From Sycobia sp. Sy_11 (lineage: Eukaryota; Arthropoda; Insecta; Hymenoptera; Epichrysomallidae): 64,000 bases of DNA. Location of the stretch: the NCBI GenBank assembly GCA_018907035.1, contig JACCIC010000040.1, forward strand, positions 331,501-395,500, given 5' to 3'. The first letter of the stretch is position 1. Each line of letters starts with the position of its first letter. The position numbers and the translations under genes are program-made. Positions 43,253-55,644 of this stretch are shown piece by piece. The notes below the pieces were generated by a model, which saw only the letters and a program-made list of their open reading frames with translations, searched no databases and was not told the origin of the DNA.

Positions 43253-46093
43253 CCCTGATGTGAGCAACCGGGTACCCGGGTACCCACCGCTTTTTTTTAC
43301 GATCTGAGGCTCCGTATCCCCACGATTTAAAGTTTTCAGAAGCTGTTGGCTATATTAGATGGATAAAAAAAAAATTTTGTTAATGAAGATTCAGCTGTTG
43401 AAAAAAAGTAGCTCTGGGGGACAAACCGGGTACCCACTAGAAAATAAGTGACGTATTAACTGACCATTGTTAATTAAAAATATGATAATTATATAATACA
43501 GGTTTATAAATAAATAATTAAAATAGTTATTAAGCTAAACGTAATTGATTTATTAATAAACGTAATTTATTAATTCCAATGTTGAAAATGAATAATTTTA
43601 CATTTAGTCAACGCAATCAGAGCACAATACTTTTGTTGAAGAATGTTCATCGTATAGGGGTTTCTGACATTCTACGCAACTCTTTCTGGTCTTTCTACGT
43701 CTTTTGATTGTCAATCTATAGCAAAGATGACAAGAGTCTGTTACTCTCAATCTACCAGTAGTATCACGAGGCTCATCATCTCTTTTAGCGGCAGGCACAG
43801 GGCCGACGTAAACTCCAAGTATGTCCTCGACTGCGTTCTTCGTTGAGTGGTGGCGCATGATTTGATTGTTTGAAGAGCGGTCTTCAATCGAAGGCTTACA
43901 TAGTTCTTCACTCAATTGACGTAAAAAAATACGACGCTGATGGATCTTTTTCCTGATCATATTCTTATTTTCATAGTAAACTATATACGCTGCAAGTGCA
44001 GCAATGTCTAAAATGTTAAGAATCAAAGCGAGTGGCCACCTCTGAGTGCGTCTGTGAGTGCTATATCTGCCTACCATCTGATCCATTGTATCAACACCAG
44101 CTTTGTATTTATTATAATAAGTAATCATGGGTGGCTTCATTTGCTCGTCGTCATTCACAGCAGTATCGTAGTGCATAGTGGAAAGTAAGATAACAGCTTT
44201 TTCCTTTTCGATACATATGAGCAAATAGTAACGTTACGTTCATGAAAACAAAAAAGAGAAGAGTATTGTTCTCGAGATTTATTAGGAGCCATTTCTTTAG
44301 GAATGTAAGGTTTTTTTCAAAGTACCAGTGATTGTCAATCTCCACGATAACAAAAGTTTAGCTAGAGGCAAGGTAGTAAAAAAATTGTCGATCGTAATAT
44401 TTCTTCCACTATTTTTGAACTGAGCTACAAGTTCCTTCACGATTCTCTCTCCTTGGTTTTTCTCGCGAACGTTGCCCACTTTGCCAGTATAAATAATTCC
44501 GAACAAAGGATATGCGTTCTCAGCGTCGCAAACCCACCAAATTTTGATGCCATATTTCGCAGCCTTTGAAGGAATGTACTGCGTAAATTTGGTGTGACCG
44601 CAAAAAGGATAAAGCTGCTCATCGATAGTTAAGTTTTCTTTTGGTTTATATATTTTAGCCAAATTTGCATTGAGTATTGTCCATATCTCACGAATAAGAG
44701 CAGCTTTATCCTCTTGTGCTCGTGCTTGGCGCGTATTTTCATCATCAAAACAAATAAATCGTAATATAGCGCGAAATCTTTTCAAACACATCGTTGCATG
44801 ATAAAGAGGATAAGAAGTACTTTTCCACATCTCATTTGTATGATCGGTGTTTGAATTATTCGCCCTCGAAGCAATCAAAATCCCAATAAACGCGTATATT
44901 TCTTGTGTAGTTACGGGCCACCACGATCAAGTAGAATTCGGATTCGTCGAGTTATAAGTATCATACACACGCTTTGCCTTTTGATTTGTATAACGAACTA
45001 TGATATCTACTCAATCAACTGATATAATATTTTTGAAAGTGTCAATTACCGATAATGTTTCTGTCGATCTAGCCGGACCGCTTCTTTGGCGGAGAACATT
45101 ATAGAGAAGCGGCTTGATGAACATCAGGTGGCGTCTTGCTCCAAATTGTTTTATCTTTCGCAATGTATTCTTGGAGCGTTTCCGTACCCGCTTCTTGCCC
45201 CCACGCCGCCATACCTGACGCTGCACCTTCGCCCTCGCTTTCACTTTAGTTTGAACTGGAGCCGCTCGCTCCCTCGCCTCCGCACGCTTCGCTGCCAACT
45301 GCGGCGTCTGATTCCGACACCGTATCCAAAGTGCTTTGAGGTAGCCATTCGTCGTCCACATTGTCGTCATCGTATTCCGAACTGTCCTTGGGATCTCGGA
45401 GTATATTATTCAAATAAGCCGTTTTCCTAGCACGTGAAAAATTGATTTCATGATCAACATCTGTGGCAAAAATGGAAGAAAATGCTACTGTTAAAGTATG
45501 CTCCAAAATAAGTCTTACCTTCAAAATTCATGACGTGATAAATGGTTTTGTATGATGAAAGATGATGAATATCTTCTACACAAATTACTCCATAACACTG
45601 AATTCATTATAACATTGTTTAAAACTGAAATGGCGTTAGGCGTCGATGTATATTCTGCGTAGCGGCGGCTTGATGCTCCACGGCACAGTCAGCTCTCGTT
45701 GCTATACACGTCTTTCCCCTTCGACTGGATACTCCGAACTGAGCCGCAGCTGTCCCAAAGGCTTCAGTGCTATAGTAACGCAGGTAGGCTACCCTACTAC
45801 CACCACTACTAAGATTGCGAGCAACTGCCTACCCATTAAACATGAAAACTGACCGTGCGGTACCTGCTGTGCGCTCGAAACCTCTGCTCCGATTTCTATT
45901 TAAGATTTCTCTACTGACCTATATGTCATGGAAATAGCCCAAATAGTTTCTGTTTATGTTTATTTATTACATGGAATCGGTTTGGATTGATCTCAATTAT
46001 ACTACTACTCAATAAATAAAAAAAAACCAGATGTGGGTACCCGGGTACCCGGTTGCCCATCAATGTAAGAAAAGTTGGTTGCTCACATAAGGG
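43253..46093 (-). mobile_element. piggyBac-family element
   Basis: 2841 bp flanked by TTAA at 43249-43252 and 46094-46097. The terminal repeats are CCCTGATGTGAGCAACC (left) and CCCTTATGTGAGCAACC (right, inverted). Just inside each end lies a palindromic run: GGGTACCCGGGTACCC at 43270-43285 and again near 46037-46052. Inserted in the LTR of Gypsy G6. Confidence 0.95.
43604..45524 (-). pseudogene. piggyBac transposase, inactivated
   Basis: DDE_Tnp_1_7-type transposase. An acidic N-terminus (SSEYDDDNVDDEWLPQS, from 45524) is frameshifted into the frame that carries ETLSVIDTFKNIISVD. The core reads ENLTIDEQLYPFCGHTKF (first Asp), YIPSKAAKYGIKIWWVCDA, RNITIDNFFTTLPLAK (second Asp) and NKYKAGVDTMDQMVG (third Asp region). 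The C-terminal zinc-binding tail is CHLCYR, CVECQK and CSDC. Lesions are stops at about 45011 and 44934, a frameshift near 44330 and a compensating one near 44195. The usual length of about 580-600 residues is matched when these are bridged. Confidence 0.93.
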
Positions 46094-46489
46094 TTAAGCT
46101 TAGTGGTACAGAGAAAGAGAGAGACTATGTATTGCGTTCTCTCTCTACGCTTCGGTTTTCGGCGCTCGCGTCGACTACCTTCTACAGTAGTCGTCGCGAC
46201 CTTTGCCCGCCTTCGTTAGGTTAATTACTTGTATTATATTAATGTGATTTTATATTTAACATCTTATTTCGGTTTAGCTTATAATTTTGCTTATTTCGGA
46301 AGTTTATACTACGGAAAGAAATAAATTATTCTCATTTAATTTATTTCGTATGTTCGTGGTATATTTGTGTAGTATGAATTTGTATACCAGTCGCGATGAA
46401 TTTGCGCGGTCATGTTTTTGGTCGTCGCATCTCCCACTTTTTTCGGGAACGCGAAGCATGTGTGTGTATAATGTAAGTGAAAAAAAATA

Positions 46490-46811
46490 AGTGTGAATAC
46501 CTACATTGTTTTTTCTCCGAACATGTCACGCATCGAACGTGTCCGGTTTGCGGATCAATCCGCATGTGGAACCGCCGGTTCCCGATCCATTGCCGATGCG
46601 GCACGGCTCCCAGACGGACAAATAAATGGCTTCTTCATCGTATATAAATGCTCGCCACGGGCGCAAGTCAGTTGTCGGGGTCAAGCCACGCGGCTTGTAT
46701 TCCGGTGCGGGAACCGACGACATCCCCGTAAAGGTATACGCAAATGCTGTATAATTCTTGCTCGGTGACGAGCAGGTTGTGCTGCGCCCGAGTTAGTTGT
46801 TTGCGGAACAT
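46490..46811 (-). pseudogene. Gypsy proline-rich ORF (G6, internally deleted)
   Basis: Starts MFRKQLTRAQHNLLVTEQEL at 46811. The proline-rich middle is mostly deleted. The C-terminus is well preserved: RQWIGNRRFHMRIDPQTGH and then VRCVTCSEKK. This copy shows the C-terminal HxRCxxC motif without the stop found in G3. Confidence 0.65.
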
Positions 46812-47215
46812 TTTTTGAAAAAATTTAAAAATTTTGTAATTTAATGTCTTTACCCTAACTACTTAATCAGGACTCAAAATTAATTTTACTTTTGACAATT
46901 CTAATTCTGATTTAAATTTAAATATAATTTAAATTTAATCTTCCTGAGGTTAATTTTTTATTTTCCCTTGGAGGGCATTGACATCTAATATGTATAATTT
47001 TATTTGTGATAATATATATATTGGCGGCAGTCGGATATTTTAATTGTTTAATACGGTCTTCGGAATAACTTCCCGTATTAAATAAATTAATTTAGAGTTA
47101 TTATTATATATTACTAAATTCATATATTCTATAGTATAAAAAATAATAATAATAAAAAATAAAAAAAAAAAGAAAAATAAAAGAAAGCAAAAAAAAGTTT
47201 TTGAACTTTTACATA

Positions 47216-47295
47216 TTTTTCTTCTTTTTATTTCTTTCTTCTTCTTCTTCTTTCTTCTTCTTTCTCTTTTTTTCTTTCTTTTTCTTTCTTACAGT
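47216..47295. repeat. polypyrimidine tract (TTC/TTTC-rich)
   Basis: About 80 bp of almost pure pyrimidine on the plus strand in the G6 spacer, next to the end of the pol extension. Confidence 0.9.
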
Positions 47296-47339
47296 TCTAT
47301 TAGTTCTATCTACAATTTTATGTTTCTTACAGTTCTCGT

Positions 47340-47900
47340 CGCTCATATCTTCCGACTCGGTGATGCTGCAATTTCCTTCATCTTCTAGCCTGGCGATAGC
47401 TCTTCTTTCTGCTCGTCGTTGTGACCGTCTATTCGCCAGCCGTCGTTTCTATACCAATGGACTTCTAACATTGAATAGGATTCTGTGGCCAATTTTCGTT
47501 ATTTCGGCCATGCCGAAAATAATATTTACAAGTTGTCCAAGTACTATGGCAAAATTACTAACTCGCGTTTTCTCTTTACACTTGTATTCTACTTCGAGAA
47601 TGTACGCGGACACGATGCTCACAGGATCGGCGGTATATAATGGGTCCCGGTTTAGATGGAGAACCGCCTCCCCATGTATACGCCGAGCGCCTTTTCTTTT
47701 CAGGATTCTGCCTATCTCTGCCTATCTCTGCCTGCTGTGGTCATTAGTGCTCAGTATGAATAAAGACATGGAATTGAAGTCCATAACATCTGATGAGAAC
47801 ACTAACTTCCAAAAATCGTTGGCAGAGCTCCTGCTCGTCCATGTGTTGCATTTTAACTGAATCCATGGGCCTCTGGACGGTCCTTATATTGTAATTTTAT
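47340..47900 (-). pseudogene. Gypsy pol extension (G6)
   Basis: Minus-strand reading keeps HLNRDPLYTADPVSIVSAYI, LEVEYKCKEKTRVSNFAIV, NIIFGMAEITKIGHRILFN, the Arg-rich segment NRRSQRRAERRAIARLEDEG, and SDENC at a splice-donor-like CTGTAAG. The NTG position reads FIHT followed by a lesion (about 47750), so His here. The plus-strand 219-codon ORF over it is an antisense shadow. Confidence 0.65.
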
Positions 47901-47949
47901 GGAGGTATGTTATGTAGATTATTATATCTTTCTCATAGTTCTTTTATAT

Positions 47950-48566
47950 GCATATGTTTAATAACCTTGCCATTATTATCTTTCAGGTCGAATTTCATTT
48001 TGCAGATAATAAAGGGACTCACGTATTTTGGAGCTAGTTTGCGTTAAATGCTCCAAATTTGTTAGATAGCTCGTAAGATCGTTTATCAACTTGATCTCCG
48101 ATTTCGGGGTTCCAATTTGGGCGTTTCAGGTCATAGTATCATTTTTGTTTTTGAAATCCTGTTGCCAGTTGGCTAGGAACGAGTTCGATTGTTTCTTGTA
48201 ATCTTTTTATACGGTTTTCTGCGGTAACGTTATTACTTTCTCCATATAATTGAAAAAGGGATACGGGTGCTCTTAATTTCAGTAAGCAGATGTAAAACCT
48301 GTAGTTTCGGAGGACGCGGCATTATAAGCAAATTGTAGCTCATATACGTGATTATCCCACGTCTTATGATTTTTTTCTATATATTGGGAAATCATAGTTT
48401 TAATTACTTTATTTACTCTTTCTATTGGATTACACTGTGGTGTGTTCCGTGGTGTTCTTCTATGCTGTATTCCGGTCTTTTGCAGCATAGTTGTAAATTC
48501 TTTGGAGATAAATTGTCTTTCATTAGCAGAAATAATGATTTTCGGGCAGCCAAAGTTGCCAAAGGG
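47950..48566 (-). pseudogene. Gypsy G6 integrase, 5' truncated
   Basis: Reads FGCPKIIISANERQFISKEF (second Asp changed to Ala in ISANE), TPQCNPIERVNKVIKTMISQ (Glu), and HVYELQFAYNAASSETTGFT, with the C-terminal domain to about 47950. It is truncated at about 48566 by unrelated AT-rich sequence. Confidence 0.88.
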
Positions 48567-49787
48567 CAACCAAAGTAAGTTTGCATATATACAAGAGAAA
48601 ACAAGGTGCGCTTGTACAAGAAGGACAATTTTGAACAATTATGGAATTCTAGGATAGATATCCTGAAAACATAAAATAACAATAACATCTATTTAAAATT
48701 AACAATAGTATAAATAAATTTTTTTTAATAAACAAAGTTCTCAATAATTTCAAATCAAATCATCAAATTCTTTCTTTCAACAAAGGACATCAAAGATTGA
48801 CAAGCTTGGTAGCAAGTTTACGTATTTTAATTAAATAATTAACAGCAGATAAAATAACAACAATTTAAATAATAATTAACAATAGATAACAAAATCAGAA
48901 CACAACTGGAAAGAAAAATTCGATTATATGCAAAACTAGGTAGCACATACGCAATAGATGACTATTTAAAACATAAACAACATAAACAATTAATAATAAA
49001 TAAATAAGTAAATAAATAACATACAAGTTGGGATAGGCTCATATAATAAATTTCACATTTAAAAGAACCAATTGAGAAGACTAACAAGGACATGATTTAT
49101 TTAATTTGATTTTTTTAACAAGTAATAAATAATAATGATTTTTTTTGCTTAGAATAAAAATTTTTTTTTTAATTTTCTCTGTCTGTATCTGGACTCAAGA
49201 AACATTTTGCATAAATCTACCTTAATTCTAATAATTGTTTTTTTGACATTTTTCTTGATTTTTCTGTCGCTTCATGCCATTTAAAATAATTAGAATTTTT
49301 TTAGAACCTTAGCAAAAATAAATAACTTTTATAAATTTCTCTCCTATTTATTAAAATAGCATCTATATAATAAAAATAATAATAAATTAAATAAAACGAA
49401 AAAAGAAGAAAGAAGATACTTACCAGAGAAGACGACAATTTTAGAATTTGAATTAAAATTACAATTTTAGAAGTGAATAAAAATAAAGCATAGTTTGAAT
49501 AAAAGAGAATAGAGATCGAAGACACAACATTTTAAGAAAACAAATTAACTTAAAAAATTAATAAAGACTGATAAATAGAAGTTATAAATAAGTCTAAGTA
49601 TAGGTAATATAATTTCTATCGGAATTAATAGATTTTATAGTAGATGTGTATCTAAATGAAATCACGAACGTAATAATTAATTACATGAATTTAAAATAAA
49701 TAAATAACATTTTAATTCATATTTATATGTTATAAATAAACGATATTTAAGCCATATAACAACATTTTTTATATATACTCAATTACA
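48567..49787. other. AT-rich sequence without recognised genes
   Basis: Low-complexity A/T-rich sequence separating the Gypsy G1-G6 cluster from the plus-strand Gypsy element. The left LTR of the latter was not identified here. Confidence 0.45.
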
Positions 49788-51560
49788 ATGGAAGTGAAAC
49801 CATCAATAAGCCACGGACTAGCCGACGAGCAAAGAAGGTTAAATTTACTTTTCGCGGAGATGTCGCCAAAACAATTAACTCAAGAAGCGATACAATATAA
49901 CGTCAAAATCAAAGATGACATCGAAACTCTTCGAGACAGACTAGTCCGATTTGAGCTACGACGACTTTTTGGAAAGAATGCTGCTGAGTGGAATCAGGTG
50001 AATGACGAGATTCATCCTGATATTTCAGAATTATCAGAAGTTGTAAACTCCACAGAGCTGAACAGGATAGACGAGATAAAAACAGACAAAGTAACAGCTG
50101 TTAATATGGATACACAGAATGCCGACACTCAGTAAAGCCCCAACCAAGAACAATCTCGACAACACCACCGTGGTATTTCTCCATTAATACTCCATTTGGA
50201 GGGTATAATATGGGCCAATAGCCATCACCATTGGATTACAGTACAAATCTGCCCGGTGCGAAGAAAATACCGGCAACCATGGCAAACCCTTGGTATAACA
50301 AAGCAGGACCATGGAACGAACCCCATAATCTATAGATGCAGCAGTACTGCAAGCATGCGACATCTACAACCAGAACACCTACCACCCCAGCCCAAGATAA
50401 CAACAGACAAGCAGAATATCTAGAACCATCGCCGCCGTATACGTGAAACGGAGTTCCGAATCCACAAACCTGGCACCAGAACAGGTCGTATGATAGCACA
50501 TACCTTCAAGAAACACGAGCAGGTCAACTGCTAAGACAATGGAACGTGAAGTATTCGGGAACGCCGCAGGAGGACGTTGAAGAATTTATAGAAAGATTAG
50601 AAGAGACTTGCGAAAGTCTAGACATTCCGGTGGCAGATATACTAAAATTAATACCGGGTATTTTATGCGGATTTGCTCGTACATGGGCAAGGCCCATCTA
50701 CAAAAAGTGGCAAACCTTAGAACATTTGTAGACAGCACTGCGAGAAAAATTTAGGCCTATCGACTACACATTGAGAATAGAAGAAATAAACCCTACCTTC
50801 ATCGATAAAATCAATACAGCGGACTTTAAGACGCTAGACGAGCTGCAGATACTAGGCCAACAGATAGAACTCAAAAAAGAGCTAACTCGTCGTTACAAAG
50901 AGTCACCAGCAGCAGAAACCTACCTAATGAACAGCGTGGCATGCCCACCGTCTGGAAGAACGACCATACGATCTAAACTGACGGCACTAGACGAGAAACA
51001 GGTAAAACGCGTAACGTTAGCTAAACCACCAGAATAAATTAACACCCAAAAAAGAACACAGCATGGGCTCATCGACAAGAAGAACGACCAGACGATCTAA
51101 ACTGACGGCACTAGACGAGAAACAGGTAAAACGCGTAACGTTAGCTAAACCGATTAATAATAACACCCAAAAAAGAACACAGCATGTGCTCATCGACAGG
51201 AAGACGAAACCAGGAAGAAAGCCATAGCCCGATACCCAGAAGATCACGGGAAGAACCTAGAAGAGAATTAAGGGAAAAACCATATCGCAAACCCTCTCCC
51301 AGATATCGTTCCGTAACACCTCCTCAGCTTCGATCAAGATCGATAGATGAATCTCGATACAGGCCTAGGAGCCCGTCTTCATGTAACACGACTCGTCGAC
51401 TAGTACCAGCCCTTCTCGAGACTACTGTCCAGCTCTGAGGACAGCGAACAGAGACGTTATCCCCAATCACCTAGTAGAGAACGCAACGACAGATATTCAG
51501 ATTATGATAGAACACGTCGTGAGTCACCGCGACCATACACCTAACGAAGAAACCACGGAG
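49788..51560 (+). pseudogene. Gypsy-2 gag
   Basis: Starts at ATG 49788 (MEVKPSISHGLADEQRRLNL). The capsid part is at 50546 (YSGTPQEDVEEFIERLEETC, then FARTWARPIYKKW), interrupted by a stop after LEHL; LREKFRPIDYTLRIEEINP follows. An Arg/Ser-Pro-rich region (51184-51438: RRSREEPRRELREKPYRKPS) precedes the zinc knuckles. At least three frame breaks and a 124-bp tandem duplication (50955-51195) are present. Confidence 0.8.
50955..51195 (+). repeat. 124-bp tandem duplication in Gypsy-2 gag
   Basis: AAGAACGACCATACGATC at 50956 recurs as AAGAACGACCAGACGATC at 51080. The homology continues through GACGGCACTAGACGAGAAAC to ACACCCAAAAAAGAACACAG. The period of 124 is not a multiple of three, so the duplication shifts the frame. 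Confidence 0.92.
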
Positions 51561-52389
51561 AAGATAATCCGCCGTGTTGGATATACAGCTGACCAGGGCA
51601 TTGTGCAGACAGATGCCCCGAGTGGAAACGCATCTCCTGCTACAATTGCGGCGAAAATGGCGTGACAATAGTAAACTGGACGTTGGGCAATGCGTAAGGG
51701 AAGAGGCTATCGGACTCGACTCTACTACCCTTTTCGACGAGACTCCGCACACAACTAGAAACACGAATAATGCAGGACGCGCGTCAATAGTCACTATGGA
51801 CGTTACTGGTTCTCGACGTACGACCCCAATTCGGAAGGACGAGAATCGACTATTCCTGAATATTGAATTCTCAGGAAAGACATTTCCGGCATTTATTGAT
51901 CCGGGAACACGAGATTCCTATATTGGAGCACGTCCAGCAAAGGTTGTTAAGACAGTCATTATACCAATCATGTCATTTATGCAGCTGTCAGATGGTCAGA
52001 TCTGTTCCAACGACGGAGAGGTAGATCTCCTCCTGAAAATAGATGGGCAACAAATTACGAAGCGCTGCACAGTGTCTACTTCCTTAACGTACTATATCAT
52101 CTTCGGGATAGATATCTTGAATCAATTACACATGACGCTTAATTTCGCCAATGCGACTTGGTATATGCCTACAAATATCGTTAGGCACTTTAAGATGCGT
52201 TCAAACAACGAGGTACAGGCAATCATTGCCCCAGCAGCAGTAAATGGAGTTGCCACGTTGGAGCAGAGACAGAGACAGCAACTAAATCAGCTACTAAACC
52301 AGCTGATACAGGAACACACAGAGACTCTCAGGCTTGCACAGATGCCCCCACATCGTATAGACGTGCAAGGCCATCGAACTATTAAGTAA
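51561..52389 (+). pseudogene. Gypsy-2 nucleocapsid end and protease
   Basis: Zinc-knuckle residues (GHCADRCPEWKRISCYNCGE) are read in a different frame from the 271-codon ORF that carries the protease. The protease shows FPAFIDPGTRDSYIG, the DTG loop with Pro in place of Thr (DPG), and YIIFGIDILNQLHM, the second retropepsin strand. The linker to RT is Gln-rich. Confidence 0.82.
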
Positions 52390-52842
52390 CGCCTCCGCCG
52401 CTTACCGGACCAACTATTAAAGCAGGCCCACGAAGATGTCGACTTACTTCTTGCCGAAGGCATTATTGAACCTTCGGAAAGTTCGTGGAGCAGTTGTCCG
52501 GTGATCGAGCCGAAAAAGAACGGCAAGATCAGTTTCTGCATATAATAAAGTGCAGTTAACTAGGTGACGAAGAAGGATTCATATCCTCTTTTTCACATGG
52601 ACGTGCTACTGGATAATCTGTGTGACGCTCTTTATCTTTCTAAGATAGATTTGAGCCAGACGTATCACAAGATTCCTTTAGAGGACGCTAGTAAGGAAAT
52701 AACTGCCTTTGCAGTCCCGCAGAAAGGACTGTTTCAATATACCCGAATTACATATGGGCTGACCAACACCCCAGCCAGTTTCCAGTACAGCATGGATTTC
52801 GTGCTTGAACTGCAGTGGCAGTTTGTTTTTTCTTTATTCTAA
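52390..52842 (+). pseudogene. Gypsy-2 reverse transcriptase N-terminal part
   Basis: Reads LLAEGIIEPSESSWSSCPVI and PKKNGKISFCI, then stops, then KKDSYPLFHMDVLLDNL, LYLSKIDLSQTYHKIPLEDA and YGLTNTPASFQ. It ends at 52842 before the YxDD box, so the catalytic centre is missing. Confidence 0.88.
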
Positions 52843-53880
52843 AAGGCATAACTAATTAATTTTGAGCGGTTCCGATATCCCCCTTTTCCAATCCTCATCC
52901 CCAAAAGTATCCTTGCCTGACGATTTCGAACATAGACGCGCGAATGACTAGATCAAGAATAAATGCGCATCACACGTCGGTTTGGAATGGGGAGTTTGTG
53001 ACCGGCCCAACTGCCGGTCCGCGGTTTTGAAACCGAATGTTCGCGCGGAAACGAAAACGCGCGAAGTGCGAGTCGCGAAAGTGCGTGACGTGAACGCACG
53101 AAGGAGACAGTTGCAAAGAGAATCCTTCTTCTCTTCCGAGCTGTTGAAGGAGACAGTGGTATTGAGAAGATAAACACCAAAAAGATTCCGACTCTCTCTC
53201 GATCCTGTCACCTCCCAACGGTATTTACATTGTGGCCATCCCGACGAGCCACCTGCATCGTCACCGGAGAAATCCCCGCAGCTAGGCAAGATTGAGCGAC
53301 CGTCCTCACAGTTATCCAGGTTCGTGCTCCGAAAACGCGCGGAGAGAAAGAGATACGAGGAAGGAAGAAAGCTTTTGAAAGAGAGAGAGCAAGAAGAAGA
53401 TGAAGCCGGAGAAAAACGAGAGGACGTCCAGCACGCGAGGAAGCAGCGGCAAGTAGCCTTTTTGATAATGTATATATGTGAAGTGCGTGTCCCGGTATGA
53501 ACGCGCACCATTGCTACACGGCCGTGCGTGCAAGTGTCCCGTCTAAGTCCGCCACGCGTCGCGTCCCCCCTTTCCCCTCCCTGCCATGTCTATCCATGTC
53601 CGCGGAACCTGCTCCGTGTTGTTTGTCATCGCCGCGCGAAAAGCTGCAGAATGTAACTTCGCGAGATTGTCTTAATAAACGGTTGTTTGTATTGTAAATA
53701 AATATTTGTTGATCGCGAGATTATATTAATAAACGGTTGTTCGTTCTAAATGAAAGCGAAGTGTGACTTTCGTTATTTCTCTTCCCCGTTGCCCTTGTTT
53801 TCCAGCTCCAGCGCCGCCGACGCCACTGGGGATCCCGAGGTAAGTAGCCATAAGAAAACGAATTCAACGAAAACTAACAG
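52843..53880. other. GC-richer segment of unknown identity
   Basis: Directly after the RT truncation point. Contains an imperfect direct repeat, GCGAGATTxTxTTAATAAACGG (53662 and 53719), with AATAAA in each unit, and a donor-like CCCGAGGTAAGTAGCC at about 53836-53850. The segment could be an LTR-leader of another element or a 5' exon. The longest open frame (minus strand, 52948-53511) shows no known domain. Confidence 0.4.
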
Positions 53881-55640
53881 CGGATGATCCGAAGTCGCAG
53901 AGAGAAGGTATAGCTGTGAAAGCGAAAACAGATAATATTATATAACGCGGAATTAGGATAAATGCGGTCTATTCACTGTGTTTCCTTATTTAGGAGGGGG
54001 CAGTTGGCAATTGGGATTTGCAAAGAAATGTCGCTACCAAGCGATCTGTACAATAATAAGTGTTTAATATAAAATTTGATTAAATATTAAGGCATAAAAG
54101 TTGAATTTAGATCGGCGAGGTCGAGAGAAGCAAAAAAGAGAAGACAGACCACATAACAAAGTTGGAAACAGCAGAAACCTGGGGTGCAAAGGAAGAGCGA
54201 ATGAGTGGAGATCAACGCTGTGTATGTATATAGCTAATATTAACTGTATTCATAACAGACAAGGAAACTGCATGCAAAGTGCTTGTACTCTAACCAACAC
54301 AGATCTAAATATTGACAGATAAGAAGACAAGTAAAGCTAGAAAATTATGTATAAAAGCACATATACATAAAAAAGATACTGACACATAAAACTGCGGGAT
54401 TTGTAGAAAAGAGACGAATATATAATGAGTATAGACACAAAAAAACACTTGCATAGAAACCTTTCTTCTATATGAAAGAAAAAGAAAGGGAGAAAACTTA
54501 AACATAACAACCACGAACTTCATCGAAGGCAACAAAGCAGTCCACGACGGAAGAAGCGCCAGCACACGAAGAATTAGGAAGCAGCACCATTAAAGTAAAA
54601 AAAGGTCATTAACGAAATCACGAGAAGCTGAAAAACACGACAAGAATAAGTATGATATAACAGTGACGCAGTGCATGGCGTCCGAAAAATAGGCGGTCAT
54701 GCACTATAACAATTGGGATTGAGGCGAAAGCCGTTGCGGAGAAGAAGCGGCGGCAGCGCCACGCCTTGGCAGTGGCACCCAATGGAATTAATAATCAGTA
54801 TGTATATTTAGACATACTCTCCACGTTAATTCGAAATTGGCATCTGACTACAGGAAGCATAATAGGTCGTCATCGACGAAAAGGGTCGCCGTATCACGGC
54901 CGTCCGATCGACGCTGACTGATCTTCTGCCATGTACGCCAAAACTTTCGTCACTTTGTCTCTCCATATTTATTGTATTGTGCGCAAGTTCACCCGCGATT
55001 TTCTTGCAAAATCAACACTGATGGCTGGGTCTGTTTTCGTTACAAGTATTGTAGAGCAATAGATGAAGAAAAAGATGACGTCGTGGAAGATTTGAGCAAG
55101 TAGTCGCGGCAAAGAGCGAGCGAGCGATGGGAGGTCTTTGCCATTTTTTGCTGCACTGGTGAGTGGCCATGCGCAAATATTAATTATTTAATTGTGACCT
55201 AGAACCAAGAAGTGGCAGAACGAAAAAAGTGGCACCCGGTGAAGGTTGACTCACCATGAGATTATACATGTGAGGCGTATATTGAAAGTGGACAGACAGG
55301 TGGGGAGAGAAGCGTAAATTCACTCGGAAAGTAAAGGTATCATGACGGCCGCCGAACCATGATAGATACGATATAGATATAATTAGAAATTAGATATAAT
55401 TATATTAGAAATAAAAAAAACATTTTTTGATGAACATTATTATAACAAAACTGTTATTATTGTATCTTAATAATATGTATTATTCAATCATTTACATTGA
55501 CGAATATAATATTTTTTTATTCGTAATTATAATTTTTCTTTACATATACTCGATGTAAAATTATTCAGTGTAACATAAAAAAATCTAGCAACCAAAACAA
55601 TTAATTTGATAGAATTTTTTCTGAAAATATAAATATTACT
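53881..55640. other. no recognised gene
   Basis: A-rich sequence with a GC-richer patch around 54700-54800 and 55070-55370. The latter contains GTGGCACCCGGTGAAGG, loosely like a retroelement primer-binding area, but no paired LTR is seen. From 55370 it turns AT-rich. Confidence 0.4.
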
Positions 55641-55644
55641 AAAA

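Larger units (their letters stand above)
43111..48566 (-). mobile_element. Gypsy copy G6, interrupted by piggyBac
   Basis: Minus strand: integrase from 48566 (5' truncated), pol extension (47900-47340), pyrimidine-rich spacer, shortened proline-rich ORF (46811-46490), and LTR (46480-46098 and 43248-43111), with the piggyBac element 43253-46093 inside the LTR. Closing the insertion restores ACGTACTTTTCGTAATTAAG, homologous to G1 at 19612-19632. Confidence 0.87.
49788..52842 (+). mobile_element. second Gypsy family, 3' truncated copy
   Basis: Plus strand with gag, protease and the start of RT; everything after the RT middle is gone. Its sequence is unlike the G1-G6 family (Lys/Glu-rich gag, SR-rich linker), so it is a separate lineage. 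No LTRs were recognised. Confidence 0.85.

Noticed and set aside
47201..47860. 219-codon plus-strand ORF starting in a Phe/Ser-rich run
   Set aside because: It begins in a polypyrimidine tract and then runs antisense to the Gypsy pol extension; the minus strand gives the conserved protein.
52948..53511. 187-codon minus-strand ORF rich in Ser, Arg and Phe
   Set aside because: No domain, overlapped by two other frames of similar quality, and located in an unassigned GC-rich piece where long chance ORFs are expected.
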